A stretch of DNA of 44,080 bases from Hyphomicrobiales bacterium (GTDB taxonomy: Bacteria > Pseudomonadota > Alphaproteobacteria > Rhizobiales > Beijerinckiaceae), in contig JANXTB010000376.1 in the NCBI GenBank assembly GCA_025356415.1, forward strand, positions 1 to 44,080, given 5' to 3'. Below the pieces are notes generated by a model. It was not told the origin of the DNA and did no database searches. It saw only the letters and a list, made by a program, of their open reading frames with translations. This document shows positions 1 to 10,035 of this stretch, in pieces (the first letter of the stretch is position 1; each line of letters opens with the position of its first letter). The position numbers and the translations under genes were made by a program.

Positions 1-858
1 ATCGTAGCCTTTGGACCCGGCGCCTTCGCCATCCCACCGGATCTCGATGCCGAGTTCTCTGGCTGCAGCGACGATGAAATCGCGCACGCTGTACTGGACG
101 CCGGTGGCGATGACGAAATCTTCCGGCTTTTCCTGCTGCAGCATGAGCCATTGCATTTCGACGTAATCTTTCGCGTGGCCCCAGTCGCGGCGCGCGTCGA
201 GATTGCCGAGATACAGGCACTCCTGCAGGCCGAGCTTGATGCGCGCCAGCGCGCGCGTGATCTTGCGCGTGACGAAGGTTTCGCCGCGGATCGGCGATTC
301 ATGATTGAAGAGGATTCCGTTGCAGGCGTAGATGCCATAGGCCTCGCGGTAATTCACCGTGATCCAGTAGGCGTAGAGTTTGGCGACGGCATAGGGGCTG
401 CGTGGATAGAACGGCGTGGTCTCTTTCTGCGGCGTTTCCTGCACGAGCCCGTAAAGCTCCGACGTGCTCGCCTGATAGAAGCGGGTCTTCTTTTCCATGC
501 CCAGAATGCGGATGGCCTCGAGCACGCGAAGCGCGCCGAGCGCATCCGAATTGGCGGTGTATTCGGGCTCCTCGAAACTCACGGCGACGTGGCTCTGCGC
601 CGCAAGATTATAAATCTCGTCCGGCTGAACCTGCTGGATGATGCGCACGAGCGACGACGAATCCGTCATGTCGCCATGGTGCAGAATGAACCGGCGGCCC
701 TTTTCGTGCGGGTCCTGATAGAGATGGTCGATGCGGTCGGTGTTGAACAGCGACGTCCGGCGCTTGACCCCGTGGACTTCGTAGCCCTTGGAAAGCAGAA
801 GCTCGGCGAGGTAGGCGCCGTCCTGGCCGGTGACGCCGGTAATGAGCGCTATCTTCAT
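1..858 (-). CDS. gmd: GDP-mannose 4,6-dehydratase, 3' end truncated by window edge
   Basis: Reverse-strand translation from ATG at 858: [47 protein letters not shown]...; GxxGxxG Rossmann motif and YxxxK (YAVAK). Absent from the ORF track because the frame runs off the window. Confidence 0.95.
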   Translation of the reverse strand, partial: MKIALITGVTGQDGAYLAELLLSKGYEVHGVKRRTSLFNTDRIDHLYQDPHEKGRRFILHHGDMTDSSSLVRIIQQVQPDEIYNLAAQSHVAVSFEEPEYTANSDALGALRVLEAIRILGMEKKTRFYQASTSELYGLVQETPQKETTPFYPRSPYAVAKLYAYWITVNYREAYGIYACNGILFNHESPIRGETFVTRKITRALARIKLGLQECLYLGNLDARRDWGHAKDYVEMQWLMLQQEKPEDFVIATGVQYSVRDFIVAAARELGIEIRWDGEGAGSKGYD

Positions 859-1030
859 TTCGCTGCGACCTGCTCCTTTCATAATCTGCCTTTCATCCCA
901 CTGTCGCCTTATAACAGCCCTCGAAAGGCATAGCGATGGCGCCCCGCCGCGCCCCTTTTCAGATAACGGAGTTATCGGCTCTGGCGCCTCCGCAGGCCTG
1001 CCGACGATCCGCCAACCAGATTCAACTAAA

Positions 1031-1312
1031 TCAGAGTTGGTAAATATAGGCGGCGGATATGCCGTGTCTCTCCGCAAGCTCCGCGACCGGCACGCCACGC
1101 TTGCGTTCGGAGATCAACATTTTCCGGAACTCCGCCAATTCTTTGCCGGTGCGGCGACGACGCTTCGCTTCCGGCGCGACTTCAGAACGGGTGAGCGCCT
1201 TGCCGCCTTTGGTCGTGACAGATCTGCCGGCATCCGGATGAGCATTTGCGATCAGCGCCCCGGCGAGAGAGATGATCTGGCGAAGCATGTCAATTTCGCG
1301 GGTCGACAGCAT
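1031..1312 (-). CDS. Small protein with C-terminal helix-turn-helix-like segment
   Basis: 93 aa ORF; C-terminus [21 protein letters not shown] resembles a HTH. Confidence 0.5.
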   Translation of the reverse strand: MLSTREIDMLRQIISLAGALIANAHPDAGRSVTTKGGKALTRSEVAPEAKRRRRTGKELAEFRKMLISERKRGVPVAELAERHGISAAYIYQL

Positions 1313-1659
1313 TGGAGCGTCTCTACTCAGCGACTATCAGTTACTTTGTTAACATAAATCCAGAAGTCCATCAATTGTTCGCAACGAACGCTCGCCAAGA
1401 CGTCGCACTTGCGATCTTGCGTCCAGGTTGCGTCCAAGGGCGCGTTATCGAAAACGAGCTGGTCGTCAGCCTTTGGCGCGAAAGCGCTCGCAGCTTGCAC
1501 GCCAGATCGCCTGACCCGATTCTTCGAGTCCCAATGATCCGCGAATTGTCGGCCGCGCGCCCAGCTCTGTCTCTGGCGCAGCGGCAGGGTCGATGCTATG
1601 CGGGAAGTTCTGGGCCGCACTCCTGGCCGGGAGAGCAAGCCAACGAAAAGGATCGCCAG

Positions 1660-2853
1660 ATGTCCGTCGAAGCGCTCGATACACGACACGAGGTTCCCGT
1701 GATCGGGGTGGTCAGCTTCGGACACCTGCTCAGCCATCTCTACATGCTCGCCATTCCGCCACTCTTCCCTCTCCTGCGGACGGATTTCAACGTCGGCTAT
1801 ATCGAGCTTGGCCTCACCATCACGGCCTATGCGGTGACGACCGGCCTGCTGCAGACGCCTGTTGGATTCCTCGTGAACCGGATCGGCGGACAGCGCGTGC
1901 TCGCCGGCGGGCTGTTCCTGAACGCGCTCGCCATCGCGCTGACCGGCGTCGCCACGCAATATTGGCAGCTGGTCGCGCTCATGCTTCTGGCCGGCGCGGG
2001 ATCGAGCGTCTTCCACCCGGCCGATTATTCGATCCTCAACGCCCGCATTTCGACGAAGCGGCTCGGACGCGCGCTTTCCGCGCACACGCTGGCGGGCAAT
2101 TTCGGTTTTCTCACCGCCCCGCCGCTGATGGTCTTGCTCGCGGCGCTCGCAGGCTGGCGGCCCGCCGTCCTCATCATCGGGGCTGTCGGCATGGCGATGG
2201 CGGTTTCCATGCTGTTCATGTCCTCGATCCTCTCAGGCGAGGGCAAGACGCGGAAAAAGCAGGCCGATTCCTGGCGCGAGCTGGTCACTTCGCCAAAAAT
2301 CATGCTGCTCTTCACCTTCTATGTCCTCTCCTCGGCGGCCAATTCCGGCATGGTCCATTTCTCGGTCGTGGCGTTCAAGGACATCTACCACCTGCCGGTG
2401 ACGGCCACCGCCGTGGCGCTGACCGCCTATCAGGGGTTGCAGATGCTGGCCGTGCTGCCGGGCGGCTGGCTTGCCGACAAGGTCGAGAACCACGAGCTGC
2501 TGCTGGCGCTATGCTTTGGCGTCTCGGGTCTCTTCGTCCTGCTCGCAGGAGCTGGCGGGCTGCCGTTCTGGATGGCTGTCGGGCTGCTTGGCGGCGCCGG
2601 CGCCCTGCGCGGGCTCGTCAACGCGTCGCGCGACGTCTCCGTGCGCCATGCCGCCACCGACCGCATCAGCGTCGGCACGCTGTTCGGGTTCGTCACCACG
2701 GGCTATAGCGGCGGGCAGATCATCGGGCCGGCGCTCTATGGCTGGATCATGGATTTCGGGCGGCCCGAACTCGTGTTCTGGATTTCGGCGGCCTTCTCGA
2801 CGCTGGCCATCGGCACCATGCTGGTGAACAGGCTCGCGCCAAGACCTGCTTGA
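1660..2853 (+). CDS. MFS transporter (fosmidomycin-resistance/Fsr-like)
   Basis: Start MSVEALDTRHEVPVIGVVSFGHLLSHLYMLAIPPLFPLL at 1660; multiple hydrophobic helices. The track start at 1312 adds a non-membrane low-credibility N-terminus. Confidence 0.85.
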   Translation: MSVEALDTRHEVPVIGVVSFGHLLSHLYMLAIPPLFPLLRTDFNVGYIELGLTITAYAVTTGLLQTPVGFLVNRIGGQRVLAGGLFLNALAIALTGVATQYWQLVALMLLAGAGSSVFHPADYSILNARISTKRLGRALSAHTLAGNFGFLTAPPLMVLLAALAGWRPAVLIIGAVGMAMAVSMLFMSSILSGEGKTRKKQADSWRELVTSPKIMLLFTFYVLSSAANSGMVHFSVVAFKDIYHLPVTATAVALTAYQGLQMLAVLPGGWLADKVENHELLLALCFGVSGLFVLLAGAGGLPFWMAVGLLGGAGALRGLVNASRDVSVRHAATDRISVGTLFGFVTTGYSGGQIIGPALYGWIMDFGRPELVFWISAAFSTLAIGTMLVNRLAPRPA

Positions 2854-2927
2854 GCCCGGGGCTCGCAACGCCTAAATGAGGCGTCTAGGAACCGTCCGCC
2901 CCCAAGCTTGAAAGCATTGAAACCCGT

Positions 2928-3299
2928 ATGCGCTCGCTCATGCGTTCCAAGATCCACAACGCCACCGTCACCGAGGCGAACCTCGCCTATATCGGCTCGA
3001 TCACCATCGACACCGACCTGCTCGACCTCGTGAACCTGTGGCCGGGCGAGCGCGTGCTCGTGGTGTCCAACACGTCGGGCGCGCGGCTTGAAACTTATGT
3101 CATCGCCGGCGAGCGCGGTTCGGGCGCGATTTGCATGAATGGCGCCGCCGCCCACCTGATCAAGGCGGGCGAGCAGGTCATCATCATGGGCTTCGAGCTG
3201 TCAGATCGCCCGATCGAGCCGAAATGCGCGCTGGTCGATGGCAAGAACCGCTTCGTCCGCTTCCTGGCGGAAAAGGAAAAGACGGTTCTGGAGGACTAA
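2928..3299 (+). CDS. panD: Aspartate 1-decarboxylase (pyruvoyl-dependent)
   Basis: MRSKIHNATVTEANLAYIGSITID; conserved Gly-Ser self-processing site (YIGS) and NGAAAHLIKAGEQVIIM block. Confidence 0.95.
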   Translation: MRSLMRSKIHNATVTEANLAYIGSITIDTDLLDLVNLWPGERVLVVSNTSGARLETYVIAGERGSGAICMNGAAAHLIKAGEQVIIMGFELSDRPIEPKCALVDGKNRFVRFLAEKEKTVLED

Positions 3300-3304
3300 A
3301 CGCT

Positions 3305-4153
3305 TTAGAGCTTGTCCTCGCCGCGCCCTTTCGCCAGTTCCTTGGCTTGCGGCGTCTGCATGTAGAAATTCAGGAACTCGTAGCTCAGCGACGCATCGTG
3401 CACGAGGTTGAACTGCGCGAGCATCTGCTTGTTGAGCACGCGCTTGGTCATCGCCAACGCGTAGGCGTTGCGCTTCAACAGGCGTTGCGCGATCTCATCG
3501 GTCTTGGCGTCGAGTTCTGAGGCGGGCACTGCGTAATTCACCACGCCCATGCCGGCCAGTTCCTTCGCCGTGAAGGGCCGCGCCAGCATGAGATATTCCT
3601 TGGCCATGTTCATCGGCATTTTCAGCGGCGCGAAGACGGCGCCGCCGTCGCCTGTCACCATGCAATGGTCCGCAGAGCCAACCACCTTGCCGTCGATCTC
3701 CAGCTCGCCCGCGCTCATGTGATGATCGGCGATGATGGCGTCCTCGCGCGCCACGATGAAATCGCAGGCGAGCACGAGGTTTGCGCCGAAGCCCACCGCA
3801 TGGCCGTTGACCTTGGCGATCACCGGTTTCTCGATCGTGCACATCACCTCGACCGCGCGCGTGACGCCGCTCAGGATGTCCCAGTCATTGCCCGGATTGC
3901 CGTGATGCCCGTAGGACGAGGGCGGAATCGTGAAGACGTCGTCCTTGCCGGTGATGATGATCACGCGGATGGAATCGTCGTTGCGCAATTCATTCAGCGC
4001 GCGCGCAACCTCGCTGGCGCGTTGCGCGCCGCCTTTCTTTTCCGTGCGCATGAGATCACGAATATGAGGTTCAAGCCGCTTCAGCTGGATGGTCGCGACC
4101 TGACCGTCGCGGAGGATGTCGAGCAGCACGTAATCGGACATTTCAAGCCTCAC
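3305..4153 (-). CDS. Enoyl-CoA hydratase/isomerase family protein
   Basis: IEKPVIAKVNGHAVGFGANLVLACDFIVARED crotonase signature; ATG overlaps the stop of the upstream Bug gene. Confidence 0.85.
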   Translation of the reverse strand: MRLEMSDYVLLDILRDGQVATIQLKRLEPHIRDLMRTEKKGGAQRASEVARALNELRNDDSIRVIIITGKDDVFTIPPSSYGHHGNPGNDWDILSGVTRAVEVMCTIEKPVIAKVNGHAVGFGANLVLACDFIVAREDAIIADHHMSAGELEIDGKVVGSADHCMVTGDGGAVFAPLKMPMNMAKEYLMLARPFTAKELAGMGVVNYAVPASELDAKTDEIAQRLLKRNAYALAMTKRVLNKQMLAQFNLVHDASLSYEFLNFYMQTPQAKELAKGRGEDKL

Positions 4154-5190
4154 TTGTCGGCGAGCAGGCGCGCGAAGCGCTGGCGGATGGATTCGGGCGT
4201 CTGCGCGGCTTTTTCGAGCAACGCATGCACGGCGGCGCCGTCGATGGGGCTGGTCATGATGCCGGCTTTCAGCATCTCGGCGCGGAACGTCTCGTCCGTC
4301 GCCATGTCCATGAAGGCTTTTCGAAGGATCGCCATACGATCCTCAGGCACGCCAGGCGGCGCGACTACCGGCAGCGCCATGAAGAACGGCAGTTCGGCGA
4401 AATCGAGCAATGCGAAATCGTCGCCGCCCTTCACCAGTTCGCGCGCGATCGGCACATCGGGATAATCGGGCAGGCGCGTGGTACGGCCAAAAGCGATCAG
4501 CGGTTTCAATTTCTTCTGCGCCCAGAGCTGCGGTCGGCCGACCTGAATGGCGCTGATGTCGACGATCTGCCCATCGACCTCGCCGCGCTCCATCGCGAGC
4601 CAGATTTCATTGGCGCCGGGAAACCCGCGCACGACATCGACATTCATGCCGACCATGTCCTTGGCCAGCAGCGCGAAGGTGATGTTGGTCGAGCCGCCGC
4701 GCGTGCCACCGAGGATCGCGGGCTTCGGAAGCTTGGCGAGTTCCGCGATATTGCTGGCGGGAAACGTGTCGTTGACGACCAACAGATAGGCGTCGTCCTT
4801 GTAGGACGACAGCGAGCCCAGCCAGTTGAGTTTCAGCGGATCGAAACTCGCATTCGGATCGTTGAGAAACGCGAGCTGCGGCAGAGCGCGGCTCATCACC
4901 ACGATGGACAATCCGTCGCGCTCCAGCGTGTTGCCGAGCTTGTTGGCGATGGCGAGCCCGCCGGCGCCAGGCTGGTTCTGCACGACGATATTTGGTTTGC
5001 CCGGAATGAAGCGTGCGAGATGGCGCGCGATGGTGCGCCCGGCGGTGTCGTAATAGCCGCCCGTCGACGAGCCGACGATGATGTTCAACGTGCGGCCTGA
5101 ATAGAAACTCGTTTGCGCTGTCGCTTGCGTGGCGATGGCCGGCACGAATGCGCCGGCCATCGTTGCGAGTGCGTGTCTGCGTGTCAGCAT
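4150..5190 (-). CDS. Tripartite tricarboxylate transporter-type (Bug/TctC) substrate-binding protein
   Basis: Start at 5190 MLTRRHALATMAGAFVPAIATQATAQ (leader), then GRTLNIIVGSSTGGYYDTAGRTIARHLARFIPGKPNIVVQNQPGAGG. Confidence 0.9.
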   Translation of the reverse strand: MLTRRHALATMAGAFVPAIATQATAQTSFYSGRTLNIIVGSSTGGYYDTAGRTIARHLARFIPGKPNIVVQNQPGAGGLAIANKLGNTLERDGLSIVVMSRALPQLAFLNDPNASFDPLKLNWLGSLSSYKDDAYLLVVNDTFPASNIAELAKLPKPAILGGTRGGSTNITFALLAKDMVGMNVDVVRGFPGANEIWLAMERGEVDGQIVDISAIQVGRPQLWAQKKLKPLIAFGRTTRLPDYPDVPIARELVKGGDDFALLDFAELPFFMALPVVAPPGVPEDRMAILRKAFMDMATDETFRAEMLKAGIMTSPIDGAAVHALLEKAAQTPESIRQRFARLLADK

Positions 5191-5218
5191 TGGACCCTCC
5201 CCCAGAAAGTCGCTTGCC

Positions 5219-6454
5219 TTACATGCCGTTGAATTCTTGCATCGGCCGCTCTTCGCCCTCCTTGGGCTCCTCGTAGATCCAGTCTTCCATGCGGGACTTT
5301 GCGCCCTCGCGCGCAAGGGTTTCCTCGTATTCCTTGCGGATATACGGATCTTCCATGTCGTACGGAATGGCATTGCCGCCGTCACGCACATCGATGGCGC
5401 CGAGGTCGCGCTCCTTCTCGCCGGGACGGCCCGGACGGCGCCCGCGCGAGTTGTTGGGGCCGAACCACGCGGTCATGCGCAGCGGACCTTTGCTGATGCC
5501 GAAATGCTGGTGATACCAGTCGCCGCTCATCGGCGCGGCGGAGACCATGCCGACCGGCTCGTAATCGACCCGGAACACCTGATCGGCCTTGCCGTCCTTC
5601 CACGGCGTCGAGCCGATTTCGGAGGGCCAGGTGTAAGTGTAGCCCTTGCCATTGACGCAGATGAGCACGGCGGCGGACGCGTGCTTGTGGGCTTTCGAAT
5701 AGCGGCCCGTTTCATGCTGGCCAATCCACATGTAGAAGCGCTGGCCAGCCATATGCGGCTCGATGCGGCGATAGCCGGGCGAGCGCCGGTTATCGAGCGG
5801 CAATTCGCAATTCATGATGTCGGGAATCATGTTCGTGCGGCGCATGGCCAGCCCACGCACGGGGTCGGACGCAATGTCTTCCTTAGGCTTGAAGTAATCG
5901 CTCTCGCCGGAGAACCGATCCTTGAATGCGTAAGGATTGTTGAAGATGAAATCCTCGTTGCCGTAGAGGTTCATGGCGTTGGGCGCCGACGTGCCCGCAA
6001 GCAGCAGGGCGGGCGACGACGACGCGTTGACGATACGGTGGAAGGCGTTCATCGGGATCGCAAAGAGCGAGCCCTTCTGCCATTCGAACACCTGCTTCTT
6101 GCCGCCCTCCTGCCAGACCTCGGTCGTGCCACGTCCCTCGATCACGAGGAACTGCTCTTCATAAAGATGCCGCTCGACATTGAGCGCGCCCGAACCCGGC
6201 ACTTCGATGACGTAGGAGCCCCAGAGCCCTTCCGTTCCCCAAAGCTGGATGAAGGAACCCTTGCCGCCCATCCGGCTCCACGGCTTCAGCGGCAGGTTCT
6301 GCACCTTGCTGACGCCTACCGCGCGCACGATCGGAATGCCCTGCTCTTCCATGAAAGTATCGTAAGGCATGGGCGGCTTCTTGAACGTGCCCAGCCCCGC
6401 CTTCTTGGTGAGGCCTGTGGGTTCGTGCCAATGGTCCTGTGCGTCGTGCGGCAT
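5219..6454 (-). CDS. Bi-cupin protein (gentisate-dioxygenase-like/cupin domain)
   Basis: N-terminal cupin RHLYEEQFLVIEGRGTTEVW...PMNAFHRIVN; C-terminal cupin KAHKHASAAVLICVNGKGYTYTW...WYHQHF. Confidence 0.8.
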   Translation of the reverse strand: MPHDAQDHWHEPTGLTKKAGLGTFKKPPMPYDTFMEEQGIPIVRAVGVSKVQNLPLKPWSRMGGKGSFIQLWGTEGLWGSYVIEVPGSGALNVERHLYEEQFLVIEGRGTTEVWQEGGKKQVFEWQKGSLFAIPMNAFHRIVNASSSPALLLAGTSAPNAMNLYGNEDFIFNNPYAFKDRFSGESDYFKPKEDIASDPVRGLAMRRTNMIPDIMNCELPLDNRRSPGYRRIEPHMAGQRFYMWIGQHETGRYSKAHKHASAAVLICVNGKGYTYTWPSEIGSTPWKDGKADQVFRVDYEPVGMVSAAPMSGDWYHQHFGISKGPLRMTAWFGPNNSRGRRPGRPGEKERDLGAIDVRDGGNAIPYDMEDPYIRKEYEETLAREGAKSRMEDWIYEEPKEGEERPMQEFNGM

Positions 6455-6485
6455 GTGTCGTCCTCCCTTTGGGTTTTGTTCTTGG

Positions 6486-7598
6486 TCAGGCCGAAAAATA
6501 TTTATCCATGCCCGGTGTGATTCCGGCTTTCTTCATCTCGTCGAGCCAGATCGCGTGAATGCGCGGATCCTGATCTTCGAATTCGATCTGGTTGCCGCCC
6601 TGCTTGATGCTCATCGACGAGCGTTGCTTCTGGCCCTTGTCGCCGATCATCGTCTGGCGCTTCTGCATGGTGAAGGGATAGCGCACGTTGCCGATGCCCA
6701 TGGCGAGATAGCGCGCGGGCTCAAAGCTGGTGTTGAAGTGCTGGTGGATCTGGCTTTGGCACGGCGGAAACACGACGCCATGCTTCCATTCGATGCGCGT
6801 GTAATCCGCGTCGCCCTCATACCAGAGCAGCGAATAGCCATGCCCGGTGACGCAGATGACATGCGTTCCAGGCCCGTGCCTGTGGGCTTTCTTGTAAGTG
6901 CCGACTGGCATTTCCGACATGTGGCCAGACATGATGCCATCCGCCAGCACGAATTTGATATTGCTCGAACCGCCGCCGCGATCGGCATATTCGTGCAGTT
7001 TGATATTGGCCATATCGGGCACGAAATTCGTTTCCCAGAGATGGTTGCCCGGACGGATCGGGATGAAGTCGCCCTCGCCGGTCCAGTAGTTTTCCTTGCC
7101 GACGCGCTCCTGAAAGCTGAACGGATTGTCGAAGATGAAACGCTCGTTGTGGAACGTGTTCATCAGGAGCGGCATGTTGGTGGTCGAGACGATCAGCGCG
7201 CGGTCGCGTCCGCCCGCGTTGAAATGGCGGTGCGGCATGTTGATCGGAATCGAGAACATCGATTTCGCCGACCATTCAAAACTGCGCTTGGCGCCGTCCG
7301 GCAGTTCGATCTGCGTCGAGCCCTCGCCTTCCAGCACATAATAAATATCCTCATAGAGATGGCGCAGCGGCGCGGTGGAGCCGCCCGGCGCGATCTCGAA
7401 CAGGAACATATTGCAGAAATCGCCACGACCCTTCAGGTGCACGGCGGCGCCCTTCGCGCCGACCCGCGCCCAGGGCGACGTCTCCACTTCGAACAGGTCG
7501 ATGGCGTAATCGCCTTCCACCACGGGAATGCCCTCGGCATTCACCCAGTCGAGATAGGCGTCAATTCCGTAACGTGCGGCGGCGACTTCGTCGCTCAT
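6486..7598 (-). CDS. Bi-cupin protein, paralogue of the adjacent gene
   Basis: Start MSDEVAAARYGIDAYLDWVNAEG at 7598; RHLYEDIYYVLEGEGSTQIELPDG...PINMPHRHFN and KKAHRHGPGTHVICVTGHGYSLLW...QIHQHF. Confidence 0.8.
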   Translation of the reverse strand: MSDEVAAARYGIDAYLDWVNAEGIPVVEGDYAIDLFEVETSPWARVGAKGAAVHLKGRGDFCNMFLFEIAPGGSTAPLRHLYEDIYYVLEGEGSTQIELPDGAKRSFEWSAKSMFSIPINMPHRHFNAGGRDRALIVSTTNMPLLMNTFHNERFIFDNPFSFQERVGKENYWTGEGDFIPIRPGNHLWETNFVPDMANIKLHEYADRGGGSSNIKFVLADGIMSGHMSEMPVGTYKKAHRHGPGTHVICVTGHGYSLLWYEGDADYTRIEWKHGVVFPPCQSQIHQHFNTSFEPARYLAMGIGNVRYPFTMQKRQTMIGDKGQKQRSSMSIKQGGNQIEFEDQDPRIHAIWLDEMKKAGITPGMDKYFSA

Positions 7599-7724
7599 CC
7601 TGTTTCCTCCCCTGGCGGGTCTTTTTTTGGCGGCTGGTGACAAGCCGCGAACCCTGTGCGTAAAATTAGCAGCAGAATGAGCGCCGTGACAACAAGGGCG
7701 CCGCAATGGGAGGGAACCGCGCGC

Positions 7725-8804
7725 ATGTGGACGCCGCGTAGATTCACGTCGGGTACGATGGCCATGCTGGCTGGCTTGGCCGCCAGCCAACCTGCGCGCG
7801 CGCTCGACAATCCGCTCACCTATACGGGACCCGACCGTCAGGCGGCGCTTATCGAAGGCGCAAAAGCCGAGGGCGAAGTCGTTTTCTATTCGGCGATGAT
7901 CGTCAATCAGGCGCTGCGCCCGGTGTCAGAAGCTTTCATGAAGAAATATCCCTTCGTGAAGGTGAATTACTGGCGCGCGGAATCGGCGGGCATTTTCACC
8001 AAGCTGTCCGCTGAAGTGCGCGCCGGCAAGGTGGTGGCCGATGTGGTCGAGGGTACGGGCGTGGGCGAATCGGTCATCCAGGCCGGCTTCGCGCAGCCCT
8101 ATGCCACGCCCGCGATCGAGAATGTGCCCGAGCGCTACCGCGATCCCAATGGCCTGTGGACGCCGACGCGCCGCTCATTCTTCGGCGTCGGCTACAACAC
8201 CAAGCTCGTGGCGGCGGGCGACGTGCCGAAGACCTACGACGACCTGCTCGACCCGCGCTTCAAGGGCCGCATGGCGTGGCATGCGGGCAGCGCGAGCGGC
8301 GCCGATCTCTTCGTCACCAACCTGCGCATGGCATGGGGCGATGCGAAGACCAGCGATTATCTGCGCCGTCTTGGGGAGCAGAAGGTGGCGTCGCTCAGCG
8401 GCGCCAGTGCGCGTGGCCTCGTCGATCGCGTGATCGCGGGCGAGATGATGCTGGCGCTCAATATTTTCGCTCATCACCCGCTGATCAGCCAGGCCAAGGG
8501 CGCGCCCGTCAGCACGGCCCTGCTCGATCCGGTGGCGAGCACGGTCGGCACGATGATCATCCCCAAGGGGCTGCGGCATCCGCATGCGGCCATGCTGCTC
8601 TCCGACTTCATCCTGTCGCGCGAGGGCCAGACGATCCTCTCGGAGGCCGGGTACTTTCCGACCCACAAGGACGTAGCGACGCGCGCCGACCTCGCCCCGA
8701 TCGTCGAAGGTCTAGGGCGCGTGAGGGAACAATTCGTCCCGCCCGAGCGGCTGGTGAAGGACACCGCGGCGTCCGAGGACATGATCGCGCAGACGATGAA
8801 ATAA
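7725..8804 (+). CDS. ABC transporter substrate-binding protein (family 1, Fe3+/FbpA-like)
   Basis: MWTPRRFTSGTMAMLAGLAASQPARALDNP leader, SD GGAGGG upstream; KAEGEVVFYSAMIVNQALRPVSEAFMKKYPFVKVNYWRA. Track start is 7656. Confidence 0.88.
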   Translation: MWTPRRFTSGTMAMLAGLAASQPARALDNPLTYTGPDRQAALIEGAKAEGEVVFYSAMIVNQALRPVSEAFMKKYPFVKVNYWRAESAGIFTKLSAEVRAGKVVADVVEGTGVGESVIQAGFAQPYATPAIENVPERYRDPNGLWTPTRRSFFGVGYNTKLVAAGDVPKTYDDLLDPRFKGRMAWHAGSASGADLFVTNLRMAWGDAKTSDYLRRLGEQKVASLSGASARGLVDRVIAGEMMLALNIFAHHPLISQAKGAPVSTALLDPVASTVGTMIIPKGLRHPHAAMLLSDFILSREGQTILSEAGYFPTHKDVATRADLAPIVEGLGRVREQFVPPERLVKDTAASEDMIAQTMK

Positions 8805-8935
8805 GACGCATTGCGGGGCCGCGCTTGCCAGAGCGGCCCGCGCACCGAATAATACGAACTTGCGTCGCCCTTCGGGGCAACGCGCGAGCCACGCCAAAAG
8901 GCGGGCCGGATAAAAACATAAAAGGGAGGTCGCCC

Positions 8936-10006
8936 GTGCTGATCCGCGATTACGCTTCGCATCCAAATGTCATGCGCAAGGAAGATCCCACCTGGAAATT
9001 CGCGCTCGGCGCGAGCCCGGTGACGGAAGGCTCCATCCTGCGCATCGTGGACGAGGCCGGCAACGAGGGCTTCGGCTACGCTTCGGCCACACCGCATATG
9101 GGCGCGATTCCCGCCACGCTCGAAGCCGAGCTCGCTTACTTCAAGCCGCATCTCGTCGGCCATGACGCCGACAACATCGAGGCCATCGGGGCCGCGCTCG
9201 ATCGCGCCATGCGCGGCGCGCCGCAGGCGAAAGCCGCCATCGATTGCGCGCTGCATGAACTTCTCGCCAAACGGCTCGGCGTGCCGCTCTGTCAATTGTT
9301 TGGCGGCAAGGTGCGCGACAGGCTGCCGATCCTGCGCATCCTCGCGATCAAGACGCCCGATGAAATGGCCGCGCAAGCGCGCAAGCTGGTCGATCAGGGT
9401 TATCGCTATTTGAAGATCAAGGTGCACGGCGAAGTCGATCTCGACGTCGCGCGCGTGCGCGCCATTCGCAAGATGGTCGGCGACGACGTGCATCTGACCA
9501 TCGACGCCAACCAGTCCTACACGACCAAGAACGCGATCATCGCAATTGGCCGCATGGCCGATTACAACATCGACCTCGTGGAACAGCCTGTGCAGGCGGA
9601 CGATTTCGAAGGGCTCGCGCTCGTCACCCGCACCGTGCCGGTGAAGGTCGAGGCCGACGAGGCGGCGGGCTCGCTTGCGGAAATCTACCAGCTCGTCACC
9701 AAGCGCGCGGTCGACGCCGTGTCGCTGAAAATCCCGAAGCTTGGCGGCCTGCGCAACACCATCGCGGCGGCGCGGCTCTGCGAGCAGGCGGGCGTCGCCT
9801 ACCGCATGGGCGCGGCTGTGGGCTCGCGCCTCTTGTCCGCGCATGCGCTGCATCTCGCCTGCGCGCTGCCGGGCGTCGATTACGCCTGCGAACTGGGCGA
9901 ATTCGCGCGCCTGCTCGACGATCCGTTCGACGGCATTGAAATCGAAAACGGCGAATTGCGGCTGACGGATGGGCCCGGCTCGGGCGTCCGCTGGAAAGGC
10001 CCCTGA
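8936..10006 (+). CDS. Mandelate racemase/muconate lactonizing enzyme family (enolase superfamily)
   Basis: GTG start with SD AGGGAGG; YLKIKVHGEVDLDVARVRAIRKMVGDDVHLTIDANQSY, DLVEQPV, KVEADEAAGS, VDAVSLKIPKLGGLRNTIAAARLCEQAGV. Confidence 0.9.
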   Translation: MLIRDYASHPNVMRKEDPTWKFALGASPVTEGSILRIVDEAGNEGFGYASATPHMGAIPATLEAELAYFKPHLVGHDADNIEAIGAALDRAMRGAPQAKAAIDCALHELLAKRLGVPLCQLFGGKVRDRLPILRILAIKTPDEMAAQARKLVDQGYRYLKIKVHGEVDLDVARVRAIRKMVGDDVHLTIDANQSYTTKNAIIAIGRMADYNIDLVEQPVQADDFEGLALVTRTVPVKVEADEAAGSLAEIYQLVTKRAVDAVSLKIPKLGGLRNTIAAARLCEQAGVAYRMGAAVGSRLLSAHALHLACALPGVDYACELGEFARLLDDPFDGIEIENGELRLTDGPGSGVRWKGP

Positions 10007-10035
10007 GACCGGACCCGGCGCGCAAGGAGATCGAC

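Noticed and set aside
1312-1659. N-terminal extension of the MFS ORF, considered as a gene or IS remnant
   Set aside because: Translation in either strand shows no recognisable domain; no inverted repeats or transposase motif; better treated as non-coding upstream sequence.
7630-7648. GCGGCT-N7-AGCCGC hairpin between cupin and SBP genes
   Set aside because: Short 6-bp GC-rich dyad expected by chance in GC-rich DNA; no supporting context.
8156-8935. Upstream extension of the enolase ORF
   Set aside because: Overlaps the SBP gene in another frame; a GTG at 8936 with a good SD gives the expected N-terminus.
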